Source of the DNA: Keguizhuia sedimenti
GTDB lineage: Bacteria; Pseudomonadota; Gammaproteobacteria; Burkholderiales; Burkholderiaceae_D
DNA length: 64,000 nt
Direction: 5' to 3'
NCBI GenBank assembly: GCA_030715135.1
Contig: JAUYVH010000002.1
Location: forward strand, 372,001 to 436,000
The notes under the pieces were generated by a model. That model searched no databases and was not told the DNA's origin. It was given only the letters and a program-made list of their open reading frames with translations. Within the stretch, counting starts at the first letter, position 1. Each line of letters starts with the position of its first letter. Made by a program: the position numbers and the translations under genes. Shown piece after piece: positions 53,477 through 63,285 of the stretch.

Positions 53477-56191
53477 TCACCAGCATCCCTTGCGGCACAG
53501 GCCGCGCACATCACAGTACTGGCAGATAATCTCGATACCGGTGGCCTGCAAGGGTGCGCCTTGCTGGATCGCCTGCATGCTGGAAACGATCTGCCCTTCC
53601 AGCGCTTCAAGCCAATCGGCATAGTTTTGCGCTTCGGCCGTACCGGTCTTGCTGTTGCGCGGCTCAAGGGCGACGTAATGCGCCGCAGCGGGCGGCTGCG
53701 GGCTCAACAAACCATAAAAAGCGAGCTGGTGGTCTTCGACCTTTTTCAGCCGGTCACGCAGCGATTGCATGTCCTTGGTCTTGTAGTCCAGCACCGCGCG
53801 CTCGCCTTCGCTGTTTTCATCAATGCGGTCCACCCGTCCGTGCAGGGTGAGCTGTCCGCCCATCCAGTTCAGCGTGCGTTCCAGCCACTGTTCGCCTGCA
53901 GCAAAGCGCCACCCCTGCTCCTCATGTTTCTTCTCCCATTCCAGGTAAGCGGGAATCGCCTTCTGCCAGCGCGCGTAATAGCCCAGTACTGCACCGTTCT
54001 TGCCGAATGCGCCGGAAAACACCTGCGCAGAGATTTTTTTCAGCAATGCTTCGCGCTCGGCACCATCCTTAAGCTGTTTATCGCGCACAGTCTCATGGTA
54101 AGTGGTCAGGATCTGGTGCAGCCAATCGCCATAGTCGCGCTTTTCCGGCATGTCGGACAGTTCATCCATTCCCGCCAGACCAAGCATGCGGGTTGCAAAG
54201 AATTGGTAAGGGCATGCGACAAAGCTGTTATAGCCGCTGGCCGACAATTTCTGCGGCAGCAATTGCGGCGCTACCGGCGCTGGCATGGCCGGCAGGCGTT
54301 GCGTTAGTTGCCGCACCGGCAGGCTGATCGCATGCTGTGGCAGTTTGGCCATGCCATTCCGCTCGAGCGTCAATTCCAGTCGGCGTATCCACTGGCTCAC
54401 CGGATTGGGCTCATTGTCTTTAAACGCCAGCCATGACAGCACGACTTGCGGATTAATGCTCAGAAGTTCGGCAAAATCGCGTAATTGCTGCCTCTGACGG
54501 CGTTCGCGCGTATCCAGTTCAAGCTCGCGGCGCACCGCGTTGGCAAAAAACAGTGTTTCGGTCGGTTGCGATGGCAGGTGATCGGCGTCAGCGCCCACGA
54601 TCAGCACAGCGTCGAACGGGCGGAGATGTGCGCCGTTCAAAGGCAGCATGACGACTCGCCGATCGACGACTTTAGATATGAATGAAGTCGATTCAAGCTG
54701 CATGCCCAAAAAGGCACGCCACTCGGCAAATGAGAAGCTTTGCTCGTTCTGGCCGCACTCCATTGCGAGCGTAGCCAGCATATCGATGATTTGCGTCCCG
54801 GCCGGATCGCACAGCAAGGCGGCCCGCATCTGCAGGCCGTCGAGCGCCCCGCCTGTAAGGTCCAGCCATTCGCGCAGGGTTTTCCTTTTACGGTCCTCAA
54901 ACCGTCCGGCAAAACCGGCGAGGAGAGAAATCCATTCCTGCGCTGCACCGTGCTGTGCAAGGGCATTCTTCGCATTCTCCCATCCACCCATGACATTGGC
55001 GCGTCTCAGTAATACCTCAACGGCCATGACATGAGCAGGCTTCTCTTTCTCTTCCGGGCACAAAAACGGGGACTTCAGGAAATTCAGAAGCGTGAGAGTT
55101 TCCGCACGCGCCGCAATGACATCGAACCAAGCCATGACGGCCGCAGCGGCCCGGGTCGTTGAAAGCTTCCATCCGGTCTCGTCGGCCACATAGACGCCGG
55201 CGCGTTCCAGCAAAGCGCGAATGCGCCGCGCGACCACGCGGTCCTGAGCGATGATGCCGACACGCGATTTTCCTGACGCAAGCCATTCGACAATGGTTTG
55301 CGCGCCATGCTGGGCCTCGTCTTCCAGACTTTTTGCGCCGTATACCGAGACTCTCTCGAGTACCTGCGCCGCATCCTCTGCGGCGATCGGCTGATCGACA
55401 CTTTCCTCCTCGGCCAGTTCATTCCATGCAGAGCGATAGACCGGCGCAACCGCCGATGCCTGCCAGTCCAGTGTAATCGGCAAGACAAATTGGAGCTTCC
55501 CATACCTTTCTAGAAAAGCCTTTTCGAAGCTGTCCGGCTCAGTCGGCGTTATCCACACCAGCGGTTCGCTCGCCCCATCAGCCTGGCGCATCATGTTATC
55601 GAAACGCAGACTGCACGGATCGGTGCCATCCAGCTGACTTTGCCAGATCGACCAAACCAGTTGCGCTTCGTCCGACAATAAATGCTGCCCATTGGCTTGC
55701 TGGAGTTGTGCAATTGCCGCTTGCCAGCGCGTCCTGACCAAATCGGGATCGGTCTTGAGACGTGGCAGCAGGCATTGGCTGAGCTCGTCGCACAAGTCCA
55801 GCAGGGTCTGGGCCAAAGGCAGCAGATCGGTATTGCGTCGCGCAGAAAACAGCTTTTTCAGCCATGCGTGCTGGCGCAGCTCTGCGTACAAGGCCATGAC
55901 GCGCTGTCCGTTCGACGGCGGAACTCCATTCCTGTCAGGAGGAGCCATGGCGAGCCATGCTCCCAATGTATTGACGCGCGGCGGGATAAAGGCGTCAGGA
56001 AAGACTTTGGCAAAAGCAGCCTTAACAAGCGGAATGTGTGCTGCAGTAGGTACGATTACCTGCAGTCCCGACCAATCGCATTCCTGTTCACGCTGCATGG
56101 CGGATGCAAGCCGTTCATTCTTGATAAGAATGGAAACAAGCTTCTCCCAAAAGTGGGCGGAAGGTGGAATTAAAATTGGGCCATGGAGCAT
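53477..56191 (-). CDS. addB: AddB-like PD-(D/E)xK nuclease subunit with Fe-S cluster motif
   Basis: Partner of AddA. About 904 residues, with an inactivated helicase-like N-terminal part (no Walker A motif seen) and a C-terminal nuclease domain containing ERAVLDYKTKD. Cysteines in FVACPYQFF and the C-terminal CQYCDVRGLC (Cys-x2-Cys-x5-Cys) match the [4Fe-4S] staple of AddB nucleases; another Cys lies before the final Trp. I chose the ATG at 56191; a longer frame is possible. Similarity between AddB proteins is low in the N-terminal half, so the symbol rests on the C-terminus and the pairing with AddA. Confidence 0.82.
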   Translation of the reverse strand: MLHGPILIPPSAHFWEKLVSILIKNERLASAMQREQECDWSGLQVIVPTAAHIPLVKAAFAKVFPDAFIPPRVNTLGAWLAMAPPDRNGVPPSNGQRVMALYAELRQHAWLKKLFSARRNTDLLPLAQTLLDLCDELSQCLLPRLKTDPDLVRTRWQAAIAQLQQANGQHLLSDEAQLVWSIWQSQLDGTDPCSLRFDNMMRQADGASEPLVWITPTEPDSFEKAFLERYGKLQFVLPITLDWQASAVAPVYRSAWNELAEEESVDQPIAAEDAAQVLERVSVYGAKSLEDEAQHGAQTIVEWLASGKSRVGIIAQDRVVARRIRALLERAGVYVADETGWKLSTTRAAAAVMAWFDVIAARAETLTLLNFLKSPFLCPEEKEKPAHVMAVEVLLRRANVMGGWENAKNALAQHGAAQEWISLLAGFAGRFEDRKRKTLREWLDLTGGALDGLQMRAALLCDPAGTQIIDMLATLAMECGQNEQSFSFAEWRAFLGMQLESTSFISKVVDRRVVMLPLNGAHLRPFDAVLIVGADADHLPSQPTETLFFANAVRRELELDTRERRQRQQLRDFAELLSINPQVVLSWLAFKDNEPNPVSQWIRRLELTLERNGMAKLPQHAISLPVRQLTQRLPAMPAPVAPQLLPQKLSASGYNSFVACPYQFFATRMLGLAGMDELSDMPEKRDYGDWLHQILTTYHETVRDKQLKDGAEREALLKKISAQVFSGAFGKNGAVLGYYARWQKAIPAYLEWEKKHEEQGWRFAAGEQWLERTLNWMGGQLTLHGRVDRIDENSEGERAVLDYKTKDMQSLRDRLKKVEDHQLAFYGLLSPQPPAAAHYVALEPRNSKTGTAEAQNYADWLEALEGQIVSSMQAIQQGAPLQATGIEIICQYCDVRGLCRKGCW

Positions 56192-56487
56192 GCAACACCG
56201 AAATAGACAAACTGAAAAGATTCCTTTTAGCACTAAATGCTACGCATTTTTTTCGATGCCGCGCAAAAAATATTTCGATACGCCACACTTTCTGTAAAAA
56301 TCGGTTATGATTTGCCCAATTCCCCGCCTTACTGCCTTTTACCGCACATAAAACATGAACTTGAATTTGTGCCGGTTGTCTCTATTTGTTTGCGGTAGTT
56401 TTGGAAAACGTCAACCCAGACTCAGGCAGGAAGCAGCGACCAGTGTGGCGCAATAATTGATCCTTTATCCCTCGTCTTGAGGAAACC

Positions 56488-56814
56488 ATGAGCGAAAACA
56501 TTAAACATATTACCGATTCTTCTTTTGAAACCGACGTGCTCAAATCCGACAAGCCGGTTCTGGTGGACTTCTGGGCAGAATGGTGCGGCCCCTGCAAGAT
56601 GATTGCGCCGATCCTGGAAGAAGTCGCAAAAGAATATGACGGCAAGGTCCAGATCACCAAGATGGACGTTGACGCCAACCAGACTGTGCCTGCACAATTC
56701 GGCATTCGCGGCATCCCGACCCTGATCCTGTTCAAGAACGGCGTCGCGGCAGCGCAGAAAGTCGGCGCGATGGGGAAAGGCCAGTTGACTGCCTTCATCG
56801 ACAGCAATATTTAA
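56488..56814 (+). CDS. trxA: Thioredoxin
   Basis: Cytoplasmic thiol-disulfide reductant of 108 residues. It has the classic active site [10 protein letters not shown] (Cys-Gly-Pro-Cys), VDFWAEWC, the buried Asp in LVDFW, and [14 protein letters not shown] with the cis-Pro. TTGAGGAAACC before the ATG is a good ribosome binding site. It precedes rho, an arrangement common in proteobacteria. Confidence 0.98.
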   Translation: MSENIKHITDSSFETDVLKSDKPVLVDFWAEWCGPCKMIAPILEEVAKEYDGKVQITKMDVDANQTVPAQFGIRGIPTLILFKNGVAAAQKVGAMGKGQLTAFIDSNI

Positions 56815-56914
56815 TTTTCGTGGCTGCGGCGCGCTCGCGCTGCAGCCTTGTTAAACTAAACCACCTCGTAGTTCCCTCCCCCACCTTTTAAAATCCCGTC
56901 CGGGACAGAAACTT

Positions 56915-58180
56915 ATGCACTTATCCGAACTCAAGGCGCTACACGTCTCCAACCTGCTGGAAATGGCAATTGGTCTCGATATAGACAACGCAGGACGCCT
57001 GCGCAAGCAGGAGCTGATGTTCTCGATCCTGAAGAAACGCGCAAAATCCGGCGAACAGATTTTCGGCGACGGCGTTCTCGAAGTCCTGCCTGACGGCTTC
57101 GGCTTCCTGCGCTCGCCCGACGCCAGCTACATGGCGTCTACAGACGACATTTATATTTCTCCTTCGCAGATTCGCCGCTTTAATCTGCACACTGGCGATT
57201 CTATCGAAGGTGAAGTCCGCACCCCGAAGGATGGCGAACGCTATTTCGCGCTCGTCAAGGTCGACAAGGTCAATGGGGAAGCGCCTGAAGCGTCCAAGCA
57301 TAAGATTCTGTTCGAGAACCTGACGCCGCTGCATCCGAACCGCGTCATGAACCTTGAACGCGACATGCGCGGTGAAGAAAACATCACCGGGCGCATCATC
57401 GACCTGATTGCGCCGATCGGCAGGGGCCAGCGTGGCCTGCTAGTGGCTTCGCCCAAGTCCGGCAAATCCGTCATGCTGCAGCACATCGCACATGCGATCA
57501 CGACCAATCATCCGGACACCACCCTGATCGTTCTCCTGATCGATGAACGTCCTGAGGAAGTGACCGAGATGCAGCGCTCGGTGCGCGGCGAAGTTGTGGC
57601 ATCGACCTTCGACGAACCGGCTACGCGCCACGTGCAGGTTGCCGAGATGGTGCTGGAAAAAGCCAAGCGCCTGGTCGAGATGAAAAAAGACGTAGTCATC
57701 CTGCTCGACTCCATCACCCGACTGGCGCGCGCGTACAACACCGTGATTCCCGCGTCCGGCAAGGTATTGACCGGCGGCGTGGACGCCAATGCCTTGCAAC
57801 GCCCGAAGCGCTTCTTCGGCGCAGCACGTAACGTCGAGGAAGGCGGTTCGCTGACCATCATCGCTACCGCACTGATCGAAACCGGCAGCCGCATGGACGA
57901 CGTGATCTATGAAGAATTCAAGGGCACCGGCAACATGGAAGTGCATCTCGAACGCCGCTTGGCCGAGAAACGCGTCTATCCTGCAATCAATCTCAACAAG
58001 TCCGGTACCCGCCGCGAGGAACTGCTGATCAAGCCGGATCAATTGCAGAAGATCTGGATTCTTCGCAAGCTGCTGTACGGCATGGACGAGATCGAGGCGA
58101 TGGAGTTCATCCTCGACAAGATGAAAGCCACGAAGAACAATGCAGAATTCTTCGAAATGATGCGCCGCGGCGGAAGCTGA
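56915..58180 (+). CDS. rho: Transcription termination factor Rho
   Basis: Hexameric RNA-dependent ATPase that terminates transcription. The 421 residues are full length: an N-terminal helix bundle ([19 protein letters not shown]), the RNA-binding cold-shock fold ([20 protein letters not shown]), Walker [12 protein letters not shown], Walker [17 protein letters not shown], and the R-loop region. It is the factor that RfaH-type proteins oppose, so it bears on the ops element at 11277. Terminator follows. Confidence 0.99.
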   Translation: MHLSELKALHVSNLLEMAIGLDIDNAGRLRKQELMFSILKKRAKSGEQIFGDGVLEVLPDGFGFLRSPDASYMASTDDIYISPSQIRRFNLHTGDSIEGEVRTPKDGERYFALVKVDKVNGEAPEASKHKILFENLTPLHPNRVMNLERDMRGEENITGRIIDLIAPIGRGQRGLLVASPKSGKSVMLQHIAHAITTNHPDTTLIVLLIDERPEEVTEMQRSVRGEVVASTFDEPATRHVQVAEMVLEKAKRLVEMKKDVVILLDSITRLARAYNTVIPASGKVLTGGVDANALQRPKRFFGAARNVEEGGSLTIIATALIETGSRMDDVIYEEFKGTGNMEVHLERRLAEKRVYPAINLNKSGTRREELLIKPDQLQKIWILRKLLYGMDEIEAMEFILDKMKATKNNAEFFEMMRRGGS

Positions 58181-58522
58181 TCGCGGCAGGATCAGGGCTT
58201 TAAAGCGCATGGCGAACCCATGCGCTTTTTGTTTTGCAGTCCGGAAAGGCAAGACCTGTCATCCGGCGCAGTTGGACAAATGTTTTTTCCAAACCAGCGC
58301 TGATAAAGGCTGGCCACCCATATAGCAGAAATTTATATCCAATCCGGCAAGCGGTCATCGCCATTATCGATAATTTCCCCGACGTTCCCGGAAATGGCGC
58401 AAAGCCATGATTTGATTGTATAATTTCGTTTTTTTAAAACCCAGGCAAGTGATCGGCAATCGGGTCAAGAAGCATGGCGACCGACGAAGTGGCGATTGGC
58501 TACCAAACCATTTGAGGCAAAC
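58181..58522. other. rho terminator and rpmE2 leader region
   Basis: Apart from the terminator below, this holds the rpmE2 promoter: TATAAT at 58419-58424, about 100 bases before the start codon, with no good -35 at standard spacing. No small gene was seen. Confidence 0.5.
58202..58232 (+). terminator. Intrinsic terminator of rho
   Basis: AAAGCGCATGG / CCATGCGCTTT form an 11-bp stem with a five-base loop, followed by TTTTT-G-TTTT. Confidence 0.9.
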
Positions 58523-58789
58523 ATGAAAGAAGGCATCCACCCGAATTATCGCGACGTCGTATTCCACGACCTGTCCTGTGATTTCAAATTCATCACCCGT
58601 TCCACGGTACAGACCCGCGACACCATCAATTTCGAAGGCAAGGAATATCCTCTTGTGAAGATCGAGGTTTCCGCAGAGTCGCATCCGTTCTATACCGGCA
58701 AGCACAAGATCGTCGACACCGCCGGCCGTGTGGAAAAATTCCGCCAGAAGTTCGGCAACCGCGGTTCCAAAACCCAAGCCGCAGGTTAA
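58523..58789 (+). CDS. rpmE2: 50S ribosomal protein L31 type B
   Basis: An 88-residue ribosomal protein. The start [16 protein letters not shown] and the lack of the Cys-x2-Cys zinc motif identify the type B, zinc-independent form, often induced when zinc is scarce. I chose the ATG at 58523 with TGAGG upstream; the longer frame adds no family similarity. A terminator follows within 16 bases. Confidence 0.97.
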   Translation: MKEGIHPNYRDVVFHDLSCDFKFITRSTVQTRDTINFEGKEYPLVKIEVSAESHPFYTGKHKIVDTAGRVEKFRQKFGNRGSKTQAAG

Positions 58790-58804
58790 TCCATACTCTG
58801 GTGC

Positions 58805-58831
58805 AAAAAGGCAGCTGCGGCTGCCTTTTTT
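58805..58831 (+). terminator. Intrinsic terminator of rpmE2
   Basis: AAAAAGGCAGC / GCTGCCTTTTT, an 11-bp stem with a TGCG loop, and an extra T-run. Confidence 0.9.
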
Positions 58832-58917
58832 ATTTTGAACCGAATGCAAAATACACCGTGCCGACCATTTGCGGCACAATAACGCCGGATCAAAACAATA
58901 AGCATAAAACTTTTCGA

Positions 58918-60636
58918 ATGAAACCAGTCCGCCTCCCCGCCTCTGCCACGCTTGCGCTGCCGCGCTGGGGGTTGATTGCCTTGTGCCTTCTATACATTCT
59001 GCCCGGCCTGGTTAGACGCGACCCCTGGAAAACCGATGATGCAGCCGGCTTCGGCATCATGTGGACCATGGCGCGCGGCGCGCTGGAGGACTGGCTTTCC
59101 CCCAATATCGTCGGGATGCCGATGCCCCATGAAGGCCCCTTGGCGTTCTGGATTGGCGCAGTATTCATCCGATTATTCGGGTGGATCATGGGCGATGCGT
59201 TCGCGGCGCGCATATCGACCCTGATCTTTTTTCTGATTGGTGCATTGTCGGTCTGGTATGCAGCCTATCTGCTTGGGCGCCGCTCCGAAGTGCAACCGCT
59301 TCGCCTGGCTTTCGGCGGGCAGCCCGAAGCAAAAGACTACGGACGCACCCTTGCCGACGGCGCCTTGCTGATCTATCTGGCATCGCTTGGACTGCTGTTG
59401 CGCAGCCACGAAACGACGGCTGATGCCTTGCATATTTCGCTGATTGCCTTTGCCCTGTATGCAGCGATTCGCTTATTCGATGCATCTGCATGGCGTTCCG
59501 CCTTGGTCCTGGGTGTTACGCTGGGCCTGATGACTCTGACGCGCGGCTGGATCGTGCCGACCGCATTATTGGCGGCGCTCGCGATCCTGGCCGTCGTACG
59601 AAACAAGTCACTACTTGTGCCGCTTGCACTGGCGACGCTGCCTGCAACTCTTGCAGTCAGCGCCATATGGCCGGTCGCCAACCATTATTTCCTCCCCCCC
59701 GACCTCTCTCCGACTGACGAATGGCTGCTCTGGAACAAGCATCAATTTGGCTCGATGTCGTGGGAATCGACTTATTACCTGCTTAAAAACGCCATATGGT
59801 TCAGCTGGCCGGCATGGCCTTTTGCGGGTTGGGCGGTCTACGCATGGCGCAAGCAATACACCGCTTTGCATATCGTATTGCCTTGCACTTTCCTGGCCTC
59901 ATTCATTCTGCTGGTGTTATGCAATCCTCATGCAGGGGAAGAAAACCTTCTGCCTTTGCTGCCGCCCCTTGCCATTCTGGCGGCATTCGGCCTGCCGACC
60001 ATGAAACGCGGCGCAATCAATGCGGTCGATTGGTTTGCAGTGATGACGCTGACCTCCTGCGCCGCTTTCATCTGGATAGGCTGGATTGCCAAGCAGACAG
60101 GCTGGCCTGCGCAAATCGCAAAAAACGCCTTCAAGCTTGCTCCGGGATTTAAACCCGAGTTCAACCTGATGGCGCTGCTGATTGCGGCGGCAGCAACGAT
60201 AGGCTGGGTCATGCTCGTGCTTTGGCGCGTGTCGCGGCAACCCTCGGTTTTGTGGCGTGCCGTCGTATTGTCTTCAGGCGGCGTCATTCTATGCTGGTTG
60301 CTGTTGATGACACTTTGGCTGCCATGGCTGAATTATGGAAAAAGCTATGCAGGTGTGGCACAGCAAATGGTTAAAAAACTTCCTGCCACTTCCTCATATT
60401 GCGTCGAATCCAATGTGGGGCCGTCGCAGCGTGCATCGTTCGCCTATTTTGGCAATGTGCAGTTTGCCGAAGGAAATGAGCGTAATTGCAGATTCGCATT
60501 ATCGCAAGACAGCGTGAAGAATAAAAATGCTGCCAGGAATTTAAAACAATTTGAAGGCAAATGGGAGCTATTGTGGGAAGGCCGCCGACCGTCGGATCGG
60601 GATGAGCGTTTCCGGCTTTACAAGCGAATGAACTGA
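58918..60636 (+). CDS. GT39/ArnT-like membrane glycosyltransferase
   Basis: A 572-residue integral membrane protein of the dolichyl-phosphate-mannose mannosyltransferase/ArnT superfamily, which uses polyprenyl-phosphate sugars on the periplasmic side. It has about 12 hydrophobic segments. The first luminal loop has RRDPWKTDDAAGFGIMWTM and PHEGPLAFWIG, with the catalytic-type Asp pair seen in this family, and it ends in a short periplasmic tail. I chose the ATG at 58918 (MKPVRLPAS). The gene for a MATE transporter begins nine bases after its stop. Acceptor (lipid A, protein or glycan) unknown. Confidence 0.82.
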   Translation: MKPVRLPASATLALPRWGLIALCLLYILPGLVRRDPWKTDDAAGFGIMWTMARGALEDWLSPNIVGMPMPHEGPLAFWIGAVFIRLFGWIMGDAFAARISTLIFFLIGALSVWYAAYLLGRRSEVQPLRLAFGGQPEAKDYGRTLADGALLIYLASLGLLLRSHETTADALHISLIAFALYAAIRLFDASAWRSALVLGVTLGLMTLTRGWIVPTALLAALAILAVVRNKSLLVPLALATLPATLAVSAIWPVANHYFLPPDLSPTDEWLLWNKHQFGSMSWESTYYLLKNAIWFSWPAWPFAGWAVYAWRKQYTALHIVLPCTFLASFILLVLCNPHAGEENLLPLLPPLAILAAFGLPTMKRGAINAVDWFAVMTLTSCAAFIWIGWIAKQTGWPAQIAKNAFKLAPGFKPEFNLMALLIAAAATIGWVMLVLWRVSRQPSVLWRAVVLSSGGVILCWLLLMTLWLPWLNYGKSYAGVAQQMVKKLPATSSYCVESNVGPSQRASFAYFGNVQFAEGNERNCRFALSQDSVKNKNAARNLKQFEGKWELLWEGRRPSDRDERFRLYKRMN

Positions 60637-60645
60637 GGTCCGCTA

Positions 60646-62043
60646 GTGGTTCAAGGCAGGTCAACTTCAGGATTACGCCAGCACGGTCGTAAAATCGCGC
60701 TTCTGGCTTGGCCGATTCTGCTGGGGCAACTGGCCGTGATCGCCAATGGCGTGATCGACACGGCAATGACGGCGCGGTTCTCATCGACGGACCTGGCGGC
60801 ATTGGCTGTCGGCTCTTCAATCTACATCAGCATTTTTGTCGGCTTGAATGGCGTATTGCATGCGCTGTCTCCTGTTATCGGGCAATTATTCGGCGCAAAG
60901 CGATTTACGGAAATCGGCTGGGAAGTCAAACAGGGCTCATGGCTGGCAGCCTTTCTTACCATCATCGGCTCATTCATCCTGCTTTTCCCGCAGCCTCTTC
61001 TTGCCCTGGCAAATACCTCGCCGGAGATCCAGGAGAAAGTAACGCTTTATCTACATACCCTGATGCTTGCGCTGCCTGCATCGCTGGGTTTTCGGATCTA
61101 TGCGTCATTAAACACTGCCATTTCCAGGCCAAAAATGGTCATGGCAATTCAGATCGGCGCACTTGCCCTGAAGATTCCGTTAAACAGCCTGTTCATCTTC
61201 GGTGGACTTGGGCTACCCGCTTTTGGCGGCCCCGGTTGCGCGATCGCGACTGCCATCACTGCGTGGCTTTCCTTTCTGCTCAGCCTTGCGCTGATGCGCT
61301 CACTTTCATCGTACAGGACGTTCGCTCTGTTCGGCAGCGGCTTTGTCAAGCCGAGCTGGCAGGCACAGCGCGCATTGCTCAAGCTCGGTATCCCGATAGG
61401 CCTGAGTTATTTGATTGAGGTGACTGCCTATACTTTCATGGCCTTGTTCATCGCGCGCCTGGGCGATACGGCGGTTGCAGGACATCAGATTACGGCCAAT
61501 TTCGGTACTGTGCTTTACATGCTGCCCCTGTCGATTGCCAGCGCAACCGCCGTGCTCGTAGCTCAAGCTATCGGCGCCCATCAGATGAAAGCGGCGCGGC
61601 AGATCGGTTATGCCGGCATCTCCCTTGCTGCAGTATTGTCTGTCGCAAGCGGGCTTGTCATCTGGCATGCAAGGGAATGGATCGTGCGGGCCTATACGCC
61701 TGACCCCGAAGTGATCAGGGTCGCGTTGCCTTTATTTTTGTTTATTGCCTTTTATCAGCTTTTTGACGCGATCCAGGTAACGACTGCCTTTGTGCTGCGT
61801 GCATACAAGGTGGCTATTATTCCAACGCTTATGTATGCCCTGGCATTATGGGGAATCGGTTTGGGTGGAGGCTATATATTGGGTCTCAATCCATTCCAAC
61901 TTTCCATGCCGGGATTTCTCCAAGGTCCGGCTGGATTCTGGATCGCCAACAGTACAAGCCTGGCATTAGTCGGATTGGGTCTCGTGCAATATTTACGCAC
62001 GGTACAGAACAAAGCCGAGGCCAAAGCTGCAATGAAGGATTAA
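60646..62043 (+). CDS. MATE family efflux transporter
   Basis: A 465-residue inner-membrane Na+/H+-coupled multidrug or metabolite exporter with 12 hydrophobic helices in two repeated halves. The N-terminal LAWPILLGQLAVIANGVIDTAMTARFSSTDLAALAVG is typical of DinF/NorM proteins. The start is a GTG with GAGG seven bases upstream, just after the GT39 gene, so the two are likely co-transcribed. Substrate unknown. Confidence 0.92.
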   Translation: MVQGRSTSGLRQHGRKIALLAWPILLGQLAVIANGVIDTAMTARFSSTDLAALAVGSSIYISIFVGLNGVLHALSPVIGQLFGAKRFTEIGWEVKQGSWLAAFLTIIGSFILLFPQPLLALANTSPEIQEKVTLYLHTLMLALPASLGFRIYASLNTAISRPKMVMAIQIGALALKIPLNSLFIFGGLGLPAFGGPGCAIATAITAWLSFLLSLALMRSLSSYRTFALFGSGFVKPSWQAQRALLKLGIPIGLSYLIEVTAYTFMALFIARLGDTAVAGHQITANFGTVLYMLPLSIASATAVLVAQAIGAHQMKAARQIGYAGISLAAVLSVASGLVIWHAREWIVRAYTPDPEVIRVALPLFLFIAFYQLFDAIQVTTAFVLRAYKVAIIPTLMYALALWGIGLGGGYILGLNPFQLSMPGFLQGPAGFWIANSTSLALVGLGLVQYLRTVQNKAEAKAAMKD

Positions 62044-62095
62044 AGGCATACAGCAGAGAATGTTTCCATTTCCCGGCTTAAAAACCTGGGTAGGA

Positions 62096-62311
62096 TTACA
62101 TGTCAGCCAGGAGGCGGTGAGCCAGCGCTTTTGCTTCTTCCAATGCCTCGGCAGCCGTATCAGATGTTGAATTCACGGTGTGAGGAGGAGGGTCGTCTTG
62201 ATCGTTTCCCATGTGTGTAATCAAGACCATACCCTGAAACTGGCCATTCGGCAGCCGCTGTACATCCACTTCCGCCCTCAGGTTCTCTTTGGTATAGGTG
62301 ACGGCTGCCAT
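62096..62311 (-). CDS. Small uncharacterised protein, 71 residues
   Basis: Contains TYTKENLRAEVDVQRLPNG, FQGMVLITHMG and a helical end AAEALEEAKALAHRLLADM. A beta hairpin plus helix fold looks likely, and the pattern recalls the larger relative encoded by 62756-62974. I do not recognise a named family. It lies in a run of small minus-strand genes. Confidence 0.6.
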   Translation of the reverse strand: MAAVTYTKENLRAEVDVQRLPNGQFQGMVLITHMGNDQDDPPPHTVNSTSDTAAEALEEAKALAHRLLADM

Positions 62312-62335
62312 ATTAGCCTCTAACTTACTTCTTCA

Positions 62336-62512
62336 TTATCTGCCTAATGCGACCCTCAATTCACTCACTTCGGTTCCAACATTGGCAACTGCCATACGCA
62401 GATCCCGCTCGCTGACGTCCCATTCATGCATCCAGTATTGCAACTGGGAGAGATCGTTAATATCCAACTCTGTATCAGCATCGAGCGCCATATCTTCAAA
62501 TTCTTTTGACAT
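62336..62512 (-). CDS. DUF3606-like small protein
   Basis: A 58-residue acidic protein. The text LDINDLSQLQYWMHEWDVSE then DLRMAVANVGTEVSELRVALG matches the DUF3606 pattern (D-L..Q..YW...., L..AV..VG....VR..L). Proteins of this kind are widespread in proteobacteria and of unknown function, though often stress related. AAGGA lies about seven bases before the ATG. It is followed 24 bases on by the 71-residue gene. Confidence 0.7.
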   Translation of the reverse strand: MSKEFEDMALDADTELDINDLSQLQYWMHEWDVSERDLRMAVANVGTEVSELRVALGR

Positions 62513-62755
62513 ACTAATTCCTTTTCAAATTTCCAATTTAAAACCCACTTTGAAATTCTGAATGCTTCTTCATGCTTTCATGTATGGGAATCAAATAAAA
62601 AAATTCTATTTCGCTGCCGCATCTGAAGCTTTGTGCGAACGCAAGATAAGCAACGCAATATGGATCAGCTCGATGTATTTGAATATGGCTTGCTTTAAAT
62701 TTCCGCTTCAGGTCCTTACTTAAAATGCGCAAACTGTTTCGATGCAATTACCGCA

Positions 62756-62974
62756 TCAGAATTCATTTTCATTGATGGCACGCTCCGCCCTCTGTTCGGC
62801 TGCTTTCAGTGCTTCCGCTTCTGTTTGAAAGATTCCGGCCGGAATATATGTTTCCGCAACTTCGGGTTCGCGTGTTAAACGGACGAAAACTTGTGCTTCG
62901 TAAGTTTCATCGGGCTGCTTGGCAGCAAGAATTTTTGCAACATGTGTGCCGCTTTGTATGATGCGCGCTTCCAT
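62756..62974 (-). CDS. Small uncharacterised protein, 72 residues
   Basis: Contains EARIIQSGTHVAKILAAKQP, YEAQVFVRLTREPEVAETYIPAGIF and a helical end ALKAAEQRAERAINENEF. AGGAGG lies five bases before the ATG at 62974, a strong start. It may share a fold with the 71-residue protein encoded at 62096-62311. Family not recognised. Confidence 0.65.
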   Translation of the reverse strand: MEARIIQSGTHVAKILAAKQPDETYEAQVFVRLTREPEVAETYIPAGIFQTEAEALKAAEQRAERAINENEF

Positions 62975-63009
62975 AATTCCTCCTAGATTCATAAAAGCAT
63001 GGTTCATCT

Positions 63010-63129
63010 TCAACTAGGATTGTGGTCAGGTACCGGGAGTTCATCGGGCGACGGCATGCCTGGCACAGGTACGGGATCGTCTTCTTCGATAGGATCCTGG
63101 TCAGGCATTGGAGTAGGTGCTTTATGCAT
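63010..63129 (-). CDS. 39-residue acidic Pro-rich protein
   Basis: A very short frame with an excellent ribosome binding site (AGGAGG, six bases before the ATG). The product alternates Pro with acidic residues: MHKAPTPMPDQDPIEEDDPV and then PVPGMPSPDELPVPDHNPS. It is likely disordered. Similar Pro/Asp-rich mini-proteins are known from Burkholderiales and some are stress induced. I infer it is real from the start site and clean stop. Confidence 0.6.
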   Translation of the reverse strand: MHKAPTPMPDQDPIEEDDPVPVPGMPSPDELPVPDHNPS

Positions 63130-63285
63130 TGCAATCCTCCTGCAAGGTATTTCGATTCAGAGTAACAACCGGACGCTGCCTTTCATTGATTTGCCGCAGA
63201 AGTCAAAAGACCGGCGGCAAATTTTTTAGCGAGACAAATGCGTCATCTAAAAATTTTGAATGGAATGAGTAGGTGCCGAGCAGGA

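Noticed and set aside
62538-62747. 69-codon minus-strand frame between DUF3606-like and the 72-residue gene
   Set aside because: No ribosome binding site, basic and unpatterned product, no similarity to a family; probably chance.
62999-63229. 76-codon Gly/Ser-rich plus-strand frame
   Set aside because: It is the antisense of the 39-residue Pro/Asp-rich gene, which has the strong ribosome binding site.
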